A stretch of DNA of 56,820 nt from Merdiplasma sp905207905 (GTDB lineage Bacteria > Bacillota > Clostridia > Lachnospirales > Lachnospiraceae): assembly GCA_902475025.1 (NCBI GenBank), contig CABRXX010000014.1, forward strand, positions 1-56,820. Reading direction: 5' to 3'. The notes below the pieces were generated by a model. That model was not told where the DNA came from and searched no databases. It saw only the letters and a list, made by a program, of their open reading frames with translations. This document shows, piece by piece, positions 40,742 to 47,846 of this stretch (position 1 is its first letter; every line of letters starts with the position of its first letter). A program made the translations under genes and the position numbers.

Positions 40742-42055
40742 ATGAGTAATGTGGTAATTGATGTAAAAGGCTTAACGAAATCTTATAAATTATATGAAAA
40801 TAATAAACAGAGAATTATGGAGGGGTTATTCCCCTTTTTGAATATCAAGCATAGGGAGTTTAAAGCATTAGATCAGGTTTCTTTTCAAGTTAGAAAAGGA
40901 GAAATTGTTGGAATTATCGGGAAGAATGGCAGTGGAAAATCCACACTTCTTAAAATTGTGACAGGAGTATTAAATGCAACAGAAGGTTCGGTGGAGGTAT
41001 CAGGGCGCGTTTCCGCTTTGTTGGAATTAGGAAGCGGTTTTAATCCAGAATATACCGGTATAGAAAACATTTATATGAACGGAACACTGATGGGAGTGAC
41101 CCGGGAAGAAATGAGCAAAAGAGTTCAGGATATCGTGGATTTTGCTGATATTGGCGATTTTATTTATCAGCCGGTAAAAAACTATTCCAGTGGTATGTTT
41201 GTGCGTCTGGCATTTGCCGTAGCAATCAATGTGGATGCGGATGTTCTGATTGTGGATGAAGCACTGGCAGTAGGGGATGTGGCGTTTCAGGCAAAGTGCA
41301 TGGCTAAAATGAGCCAGATTATGAAGAAAGGAACAACCATATTGTTTGTAACTCATGATATGAATACCGTTAAGCGGTTGTGTCAGAGATGCATTTATCT
41401 GGAAAATGGGAAAAAGTTGATGGAAGGTCCTGCGGAGGAAATTGCAGACGTTTATCTCAAAAAAATTCGGGAGGGTATGAACGAGGAAAATAGAAAGTTT
41501 TCCATAGAATATAATGATAATCAGATTGATTTTATCACAGGTGGAGAATTGGATACCATCAGCATGGAGGAAAACCAAGAATTTACAAAAAGAGTTGCTT
41601 CTTTCCGAGAAGGAACTGGAACAGTACGCGTGCAAAATTTCCAATTAACTGACATGAATAATCGACCTATTAAGGTGGTGGAATTTGATCAAAAGGTGAA
41701 ATTGAGAATCGTGATTGGCTTTGAAGAGGATAAGAACGTTGCAGTGGGATATCATATTCGAGATGAAAAAAATATGGAGCTGTTAGGAAGCAGTACGAAG
41801 CTGGAGAAAAATAGCTTGATAAAGGGATTGGCTGGAGAAAAATATTTAGTGGAATTTGTCACAAGGCTACCATTGCTGGAAGGAGCGTACAATATATCCT
41901 TGGTAATTTCAGAACCTGTGATTTTAAATCGGACAGCGTTGTTTAACGATCTGATTGATAATGCAGAAGTTTTTCAGGTGATGGAGAATCCAAAATCGAA
42001 GCTGTGGGATAAAGTATATATTAAGAACGAATTGGATATTTATAAGTTATCCTAA
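40742..42055 (+). CDS. Polysaccharide ABC exporter ATPase with Wzt-type C-terminal domain, module 2
   Basis: A 437-residue exporter ATPase. Walker A GKNGSGKST (residues 60-68), signature YSSGMFVR (148-155), Walker B VLIVDE (168-173), H-loop in VTHDMN. After about residue 270 comes a beta-rich Wzt_C-like domain (EGTGTVRVQNFQLTDMNNRP, VKLRIVIGFEEDKNVAVGYHIRD, LLEGAYNISLVISEP). In E. coli O9a/O8-type systems that domain recognises the modified non-reducing end of the polymer and gates export. Two methyltransferases encoded nearby could supply such an end modification. Compare the module 1 ATPase, where a mutase occupies this position. Confidence 0.92.
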   Translation: MSNVVIDVKGLTKSYKLYENNKQRIMEGLFPFLNIKHREFKALDQVSFQVRKGEIVGIIGKNGSGKSTLLKIVTGVLNATEGSVEVSGRVSALLELGSGFNPEYTGIENIYMNGTLMGVTREEMSKRVQDIVDFADIGDFIYQPVKNYSSGMFVRLAFAVAINVDADVLIVDEALAVGDVAFQAKCMAKMSQIMKKGTTILFVTHDMNTVKRLCQRCIYLENGKKLMEGPAEEIADVYLKKIREGMNEENRKFSIEYNDNQIDFITGGELDTISMEENQEFTKRVASFREGTGTVRVQNFQLTDMNNRPIKVVEFDQKVKLRIVIGFEEDKNVAVGYHIRDEKNMELLGSSTKLEKNSLIKGLAGEKYLVEFVTRLPLLEGAYNISLVISEPVILNRTALFNDLIDNAEVFQVMENPKSKLWDKVYIKNELDIYKLS

Positions 42056-42103
42056 TATGCTGTATTCTAATTGGGTGGTGCTTGAAATGAACAGGAGGAG
42101 GAT

Positions 42104-42859
42104 ATGGAAAAGGAACAGAAGTATCAGGAATTGGAAACAGTAAAAAAAACGTATGCTTGTCGAGATAGTAAATTTTTGTCATATATTAAAGAAATTAATA
42201 TGAGAGTAATGCTTCCATATATTAACAGGAGCGGTCAGAATAAGCAATGTGCGCTGGAATTGGGATGCGGTGGAGGAGAGAGCACCAGATTTCTTGCTCC
42301 CTTATTTGAACATCTGGTAGTTCGAGATGGCAGTAAAGAATTTTTAGAAGATGCCAGAGCAAAATTGTCAGAATTTGATAATATAGAGTACCAGTATGGT
42401 TTGTTTGAAGAGATGGAAGAGATTGAAAAGTATGATATAATTATTGCAAATTATATATTTGAGCATGTAGATTCTGTGGAAGACATTTTAAAAGTTTGCT
42501 ATAGAGCCTTAAAGACGGGGGGGATTTTGTTTATTACTGTTCCGAATGCCCAGGCGTTGAGCAGGCAGCTTGCTGTTAAAATGGGTATCTTAGAAGATGT
42601 ATATGCATTGACGGAAAATGATGTAAAACATGGCCATAAACGAGTTTTTGACAGGAAAAGCCTTCAAGAATATGGCGAAAAATCTGATTTTCATATTATA
42701 GGAGATGGGGGGCTGTATATAAAAGAATTTGCAGATTTTCAGTTAAAAGAAATGGTTGATAAGGAGATTTTAGGTAGAGACCATTTTATCGGCATGAGTA
42801 AATTGGCAGAGGACTATCCGGAAATTGCAGGTTCTATTTATATTTGTTTAGAAAAATGA
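42104..42859 (+). CDS. SAM-dependent methyltransferase (possible chain-end methylase)
   Basis: A 251-residue class I methyltransferase: motif I LELGCGGGESTRFLAP (about residues 47-62), IIIANYIFEHVDSVEDIL and LKTGGILFITVPNAQALSRQL. The overall form resembles methylases from O-antigen and capsule loci. It sits directly after the Wzt-type ATPase gene, as chain-terminating methyltransferases do in ABC-dependent O-antigen clusters; this is inference. The codons for TGGI contain a run of seven Gs (42517-42523), and another run of six Gs lies near 42707, unusual in this AT-rich DNA and a possible slippage site. The reading frame is intact here. Confidence 0.87.
   Translation: MEKEQKYQELETVKKTYACRDSKFLSYIKEINMRVMLPYINRSGQNKQCALELGCGGGESTRFLAPLFEHLVVRDGSKEFLEDARAKLSEFDNIEYQYGLFEEMEEIEKYDIIIANYIFEHVDSVEDILKVCYRALKTGGILFITVPNAQALSRQLAVKMGILEDVYALTENDVKHGHKRVFDRKSLQEYGEKSDFHIIGDGGLYIKEFADFQLKEMVDKEILGRDHFIGMSKLAEDYPEIAGSIYICLEK
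42517..42523 (+). repeat. G7 homopolymer inside an intact methyltransferase gene
   Basis: Seven consecutive Gs encode Gly-Gly of the conserved LKTGGIL motif. A gain or loss of one G would truncate the protein shortly afterwards. In the same locus an 8-G tract breaks the MBOAT gene, so this could be a contingency tract in the ON state. Confidence 0.6.
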
Positions 42860-43104
42860 GAGGTTTCAGTATCTTATAGAGGAGTTGACTGAATGAAAGG
42901 CTGCACGATATGAGAAAGTTGAAACGAGCATTATAAGAGGATTAGTTCTGGATATGCAATTGTGCAGAAAAATATGGGAGAAGGACAGAAAGCAAACCGA
43001 ACTTATTGAAACTGTGGGGACATATTGTTGGAAAAAGTAAAAACAGACATTAGAATATAGTATTAATTTTTGGTTTTTATATGAATAATTTGACAAGGAG
43101 AAAT

Positions 43105-44769
43105 ATGAAGGTATCCATTGTTTTAACATCTTATAATCACGAGCGATATATCAAAGAAAGTATTGAAAGTGTTTTAAGTCAGACATTTAAAGATTTTGAA
43201 TTAATAATTGTGGATGATTGTTCTAATGATAATTCGTGGGAGATTATTGAAAGCTATACAGATCCGAGAATAAAAGCAATACGGAACAGCAGGAATCTCA
43301 GAACCGAAGGCGTAAAAAGGGCGATTATGAATGTGGCCTCTGGAGAATACATTGCAATTCATCACTCCGATGATTTATGGAAAACGGACAAGTTGGAAAA
43401 ACAGGTTAAATTTATGGAAGAAGAACCAGAAGTTTCAGCGTGTTTTACTTGGGCAGAGCCAATAGATGAAGATGGAACTCCCTATCAGGAGGAAAACGGA
43501 TTTTATTATGATGTGTTTGAACAGCCGAATCGTACGAGATATGAATGGCTAAATTACTTTTTCTATCATGGGAATTGCCTGTGCCACCCCAGTGTTCTTA
43601 TCAGGAGAGAATTGTTTGTAAAGGAGAAGCTTTTTGATTTTGGCTTTGCGCAGATTCCAGATATGGCCAGATGGGTTAAAATTTGCCTGCACCATGAGAT
43701 TTTTATTATACCTGAAAAACTTACAGAGTTTCGGATACAAAAGCAGGGGAAGAATACTAGTGGAAGCAGGCCGGACACCTTGGTTCGTTCCAGTATAGAG
43801 CTATTTTATATGTTAAGACTTTATCAGGAAATTTCCAGCGGAGAAGAATTCATTAAAGTATTTCCAGATGGAAAGGAATTTGTTTGTGAAGAATTTTTTA
43901 ATATCAAATATTCATTGGGCAGATATTTTACAAGGGATAATATGGATTCTTTTACCAGATTATTGGGATATGAATTTTTGTATGAAGTAATGAATGATGA
44001 ATGGATTGCGGGTGAAGTAGAGAAATATTATCACTATACGTTCAGAGATTTAATCAAAGCCACGGGAGAGAAAGATATATTTGGGGTTCTTCCAGAAAGA
44101 GCAATACAGACGGCACGGATTTATGTGGATACAGGAGATGGCTTCGAAGAAATAGAAGAATTGAAAATACGTTTTTTTATACAGGACTATTATGATTTTA
44201 AATGGGAAATAGAATTGCCGGAAAGATTAAAAAGAGTACCCTTACATCAGATCCGTTTCGATCCGATGGAGGGAATCTTAGCTAAATTTCGTATGGAAGG
44301 AATATGGGGGGATGAAGTTCAACTGGAACTTACGGCATCTAATGCGGAAGGTAAATTAGAGGATTATGATGTTTTTACAACGGAAGATCCTATGTATGTA
44401 TACAATGTAGAAGGAAAAAGCTTTGACGTTATAAAGGTTCAGGGAGAAGTCAGGCGTCTGACTAATGAAGATAGAAGAGCGTTTGAAAAAAATAAGGATG
44501 ATGAATTAGAACAGATGGTTTGGGAGCGAGATAATTGGCTTAAACAAAAAGAAAGAGAGCGGCAAAGGTTGGAAGATGAATGGAGCCAATGCACACTGGA
44601 ACTTCAAACTATGAAGCAACAGTTAGATTCGGACAAAGAGGAAATGGAGTTTCTGCAAAAACAGGCAGAAGAACTGGAAACAGAACTCTATAAAGTGAAG
44701 AACCATTTTCTTTATAAAATGTGGAGGAATGCGAATAAAATAAAGAGTCGCATATTTAAAGAGAGATGA
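43105..44769 (+). CDS. Glycosyltransferase family 2 with C-terminal extension and coiled coil
   Basis: A 554-residue protein. The N-terminal 250 residues are a GT2 enzyme: KVSIVLTSYNHERYIKESIESVL, VDDCSNDNSWEII, the metal motif HHSDDLW and WLNYFFYHGNCLCHPSVLIRR. The middle 200 residues (about 340-455) are a beta-rich region of unknown type with VLPERAIQTARIYVDTGDGFEE, possibly carbohydrate-binding. The end is a coiled coil (about residues 475-540, QKERERQRLEDEWSQCTLEL) and a basic tail. Start ATG 43105 has AAGGAG 4 nt upstream and fits the family N-terminus; an ATG at 43081 in frame is less likely. It overlaps the ATP-grasp gene by 4 bp. Confidence 0.87.
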   Translation: MKVSIVLTSYNHERYIKESIESVLSQTFKDFELIIVDDCSNDNSWEIIESYTDPRIKAIRNSRNLRTEGVKRAIMNVASGEYIAIHHSDDLWKTDKLEKQVKFMEEEPEVSACFTWAEPIDEDGTPYQEENGFYYDVFEQPNRTRYEWLNYFFYHGNCLCHPSVLIRRELFVKEKLFDFGFAQIPDMARWVKICLHHEIFIIPEKLTEFRIQKQGKNTSGSRPDTLVRSSIELFYMLRLYQEISSGEEFIKVFPDGKEFVCEEFFNIKYSLGRYFTRDNMDSFTRLLGYEFLYEVMNDEWIAGEVEKYYHYTFRDLIKATGEKDIFGVLPERAIQTARIYVDTGDGFEEIEELKIRFFIQDYYDFKWEIELPERLKRVPLHQIRFDPMEGILAKFRMEGIWGDEVQLELTASNAEGKLEDYDVFTTEDPMYVYNVEGKSFDVIKVQGEVRRLTNEDRRAFEKNKDDELEQMVWERDNWLKQKERERQRLEDEWSQCTLELQTMKQQLDSDKEEMEFLQKQAEELETELYKVKNHFLYKMWRNANKIKSRIFKER

Positions 44770-45869
44770 TGTCGAGATTAATTATATTTTCCGGCTATAA
44801 TCAAAGGGCGGTTATTGCGCTTTTGCGCGTTATGAAGGCAGTACAGATACCATTTGGGATAGTTGCTGCAGGAAATCAGGATAGTATTTTTGAAACAGAA
44901 TATAGGCAGGATGTTATAGAGATACGTAGTAATAGTAAGCTGGAATTGGAGGAATTTATTCCGATATTCAAAAAAATTGGAAATAGATATCCTCAAGAGA
45001 AATTTATAATAGCGCCGTCAACAGAGGCTTTGAATCGTTTCTTTTTAAAAAATAGGAAAGTATTAAATGAATGTGGTTTTACTTTGCCGCTAGTATCAGA
45101 AGATCTGTATCTTCAGTTATCTGATAAAAAAAAGTTTCAGGAGCTGTGTGAAAGCTGGGGGATTTTGACTCCAACAAGTTTCAGTAAACTGAAAGACTGT
45201 CCAGAAGCGTTTGTGGCAAAGCCGATTAGCTATGTAAATGGAGCTGGAGAATATCTTTCCCCAGTTCTTATAAAAACAGAGGCACAAAGAAGTGAGTTTA
45301 TAAAGAATTATCATATAGACGATTTCTATTTTCAGGAGTATCTGGAGGGGGAAAGTTATTACCTTCTGTACTATTTTGGTAAGGAACAGAGAGTTGAAAA
45401 ATTTTCTCAAAAAAATTTACTGCAGCAAGCAGAAGGGAAGTCGATTCTTTTAGCAGAACCCTGTTCGTTGCACAAAGAAGAAATTTCTGAAAAATATGAG
45501 AAAATGCTAAAGGGGATTGGTTTTCGAGGACTGATCATGATAGAAGTCCGCAAAACGGAAAAAGGATACTATATGATAGAGGCTAATCCAAGGATGTGGG
45601 GGCCTTTGCAGCTGTGTGTGGATGCAAAAACAAATATCCTGCCTTTCTTTTTGCATGACTGGGGACTGCTTTCTAAGATGGAACCATGGGAAAAACCGGA
45701 TTGCACGGCAAGATATTGCTGGTTCGGGGGAATAAAGGAAAATCTGAGCAACGGAAAAAATATTTCTGTATTGTCCAATGCGGAAATATCATGGAAGAAT
45801 CTGCTTTTATTTTTTGAACATGACATATACTGCCGTAAGGATACCATGAAAATTTTTGAAAGTGAATAG
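44766..45869 (+). CDS. ATP-grasp family ligase
   Basis: A 367-residue ATP-grasp protein: an N-terminal alpha/beta domain (SRLIIFSGYNQRAVIALLRVMK), the central ATP-binding part with LSDKKKFQELCESWGILTPTS and FVAKPISYVNGAGEY, and the metal-binding end IMIEVRKTEKGYYMIEANPRMWG, where E and N of EANPR coordinate magnesium. Such enzymes join a carboxylate to an amine via an acyl-phosphate. In a locus with a 4-keto-sugar aminotransferase it may acylate the amino sugar with an amino or hydroxy acid; that is inference. Its start overlaps the preceding GT gene (ATGATG). Confidence 0.85.
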   Translation: MMSRLIIFSGYNQRAVIALLRVMKAVQIPFGIVAAGNQDSIFETEYRQDVIEIRSNSKLELEEFIPIFKKIGNRYPQEKFIIAPSTEALNRFFLKNRKVLNECGFTLPLVSEDLYLQLSDKKKFQELCESWGILTPTSFSKLKDCPEAFVAKPISYVNGAGEYLSPVLIKTEAQRSEFIKNYHIDDFYFQEYLEGESYYLLYYFGKEQRVEKFSQKNLLQQAEGKSILLAEPCSLHKEEISEKYEKMLKGIGFRGLIMIEVRKTEKGYYMIEANPRMWGPLQLCVDAKTNILPFFLHDWGLLSKMEPWEKPDCTARYCWFGGIKENLSNGKNISVLSNAEISWKNLLLFFEHDIYCRKDTMKIFESE

Positions 45870-45893
45870 GTATTTACAAGGAGTTATATAAAG

Positions 45894-46691
45894 ATGAATG
45901 AGATGTTAAAAGGACAGTTGATCAAGCTTTATGATATGAACAGCAAGCATTCCAATTACCAGATTTTGGCTTCCAACTATCACGGGATACTTAGAGGAGA
46001 TGAAATTAGAACCAGTTCAAGGTATGAGCAGGAGCGCTGGGACTATATAAAATCAAGGCTGACGCTAAAAAATCAAAGGGTTTTGGATATTGGAGCAAAT
46101 ACAGGTTTTTTTACTTTTGAAGCGTTGAATGAACATGCAGAACATGTTGATTATTATGAGGGAAATCAGGCGCACGCAGAGTTTGTGGATCTAAGCGCAA
46201 GATATTTTGGACTTGAACACAGGATTTCTATTCACAATGAATATTATTTGTTTGATCAAAAGAACAAAAATTATTTTGATGTAACATTGTTGTTAAATGT
46301 TCTTCACCACCTGGGCGATGACTATGGAAATGCATCCATTAATATTCAGGAAGCCAAAGATCAGATACTTAATCAGTTGAATTTTATGGCATATCATACA
46401 AAAAGGATGGTATTTCAATTGGGATTTAACTGGAAAGGAAATAGGGAGATTTGTCTTTTTGATCATGGAACCAAGAGGGAAATGATCGATTATATAACCA
46501 AAGGCACTAAAAATTATTGGGATATGGAATGCATCGGAATAGCAGTGAAAACAGATGATGGAAAAGTGATATTTGAAGATTTGTCTGAAAAAAATTGTGA
46601 AAGAATAGATGAATTGGGAGAATTTCTGAATCGGCCGCTATTTATTATGAAGTCTTTGAAACAGAAAGATGGAAATTTGGATAATAAATAG
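45894..46691 (+). CDS. SAM-dependent methyltransferase
   Basis: A 265-residue class I methyltransferase. Motif I is VLDIGANTGFFTFEA (about residues 63-77), followed by VDYYEGNQAHAEFVDLSARYFG and the post-II motif FDVTLLLNVLHHLGDDYG. It resembles sugar or lipid methylases in polysaccharide loci rather than nucleic-acid methylases. AGGAG lies 13 nt upstream of the ATG. It is the second methyltransferase of module 2 and ends 34 bp before wecB. Target is unknown; ring or chain-end O-methylation are the candidates. Confidence 0.83.
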   Translation: MNEMLKGQLIKLYDMNSKHSNYQILASNYHGILRGDEIRTSSRYEQERWDYIKSRLTLKNQRVLDIGANTGFFTFEALNEHAEHVDYYEGNQAHAEFVDLSARYFGLEHRISIHNEYYLFDQKNKNYFDVTLLLNVLHHLGDDYGNASINIQEAKDQILNQLNFMAYHTKRMVFQLGFNWKGNREICLFDHGTKREMIDYITKGTKNYWDMECIGIAVKTDDGKVIFEDLSEKNCERIDELGEFLNRPLFIMKSLKQKDGNLDNK

Positions 46692-46725
46692 GCCTTACCT
46701 ACAAAAATTGGAGGATAAAAGAAAA

Positions 46726-47826
46726 ATGAATAAAGTATTAGTTGTGTTTGGCACCAGACCAGAAGCGATTAAAATGTGTCCGCTGGTAAATGAGTTAAAG
46801 TCCAGGAAAGAATTGGAAACTGTGGTTTGTGTAACGGGGCAGCACAGGCAGATGTTGGATCAGGTGCTGGAGACATTTCATGTTGTGCCGGATTATGATT
46901 TGTCTATTATGAAGGAGAGGCAGACTCTTTTTGATGTAACCGTTAATATACTGGAGCGGATCAAAGAAGTCCTGGAAAAAGAGCGGCCGTCTGTTGTGTT
47001 GGTGCATGGCGATACATCTACTACGTTCGTTACTGCGCTGGCATGTTTTTATCTGCAGATTCCGGTGGGACATGTAGAGGCCGGATTACGAACCTACAAT
47101 ATTTTTTCTCCCTATCCGGAAGAATTTAACCGCCAGGCAGTCAGTATTATATCAGAGTTCAACTTCGCACCCACTGAGCTGGCAAAAAGCAATCTGGTGA
47201 AAGAAGGGAAAAAAGAAGATACGATATTTGTAACGGGAAATACGGCGATTGATGCGCTGAAAACAACCGTACAGCCAGGATATACTCATGAGGCACTGAC
47301 CTGGGCGGAAGGATCCAGGCTCATCATGATCACTGCTCACAGAAGAGAGAATCTTGGTGAACCTATGAAGCATATGTTCCGGGCAATTCGCAGAGTGTGC
47401 GACGAACATCCAGATGTGAAAGCGATCTATCCGATACACATGAATCCTGCAGTTAGGGAAACTGCCAATGCGATTTTGGGAGGAGATGATAGGATCCGGA
47501 TTATTGAGCCTCTGGATGTACTGGATTTTCATAATTTTCTTTCCAGAAGCTATTTGATTTTGACAGACAGCGGCGGAATCCAGGAGGAAGCTCCTTCATT
47601 GGGAAAGCCTGTTTTAGTTATGCGGGATACAACGGAGCGTCCGGAGGGAATCAAGGCAGGAACTTTAAAACTGGTAGGAACTGATGAAGAGACAATCTAT
47701 GAAAATTTTAAACTTTTATTGGAAAATAAAACAGAATATCAGAAAATGAGTACCGCCAGCAATCCCTATGGAGATGGTACGGCGTGCAGACAGATTGCGG
47801 ATATATTGGTTGAAAAATTAGGTTAA
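46726..47826 (+). CDS. wecB: UDP-N-acetylglucosamine 2-epimerase (non-hydrolysing)
   Basis: A 366-residue enzyme that interconverts UDP-GlcNAc and UDP-ManNAc. The start at 46726 gives MNKVLVVFGTRPEAIKMCPL, the canonical WecB/MnaA N-terminus, with GGAGG upstream. Further motifs: VVCVTGQHRQMLDQVL, VLVHGDTSTTF, HVEAGLRTYNIFSPYPEEFNR, TAHRRENLGEPM and LTDSGGIQEEAPSLGKPVLVMRDTTERPE split across the active site. It indicates that the module 2 glycan, or a linkage unit, contains ManNAc or a derivative. No ManNAc dehydrogenase is encoded nearby. Confidence 0.95.
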   Translation: MNKVLVVFGTRPEAIKMCPLVNELKSRKELETVVCVTGQHRQMLDQVLETFHVVPDYDLSIMKERQTLFDVTVNILERIKEVLEKERPSVVLVHGDTSTTFVTALACFYLQIPVGHVEAGLRTYNIFSPYPEEFNRQAVSIISEFNFAPTELAKSNLVKEGKKEDTIFVTGNTAIDALKTTVQPGYTHEALTWAEGSRLIMITAHRRENLGEPMKHMFRAIRRVCDEHPDVKAIYPIHMNPAVRETANAILGGDDRIRIIEPLDVLDFHNFLSRSYLILTDSGGIQEEAPSLGKPVLVMRDTTERPEGIKAGTLKLVGTDEETIYENFKLLLENKTEYQKMSTASNPYGDGTACRQIADILVEKLG

Positions 47827-47846
47827 GTTAATGTGGGAGCAAAAAT

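Noticed and set aside
42897..43040. A 47-codon open frame (KAARYEKVETSIIRGLVLDM...) in the gap after the first methyltransferase.
   Set aside because: No start codon or ribosome binding site; it may be a remnant of a longer gene but there is no match I can name.
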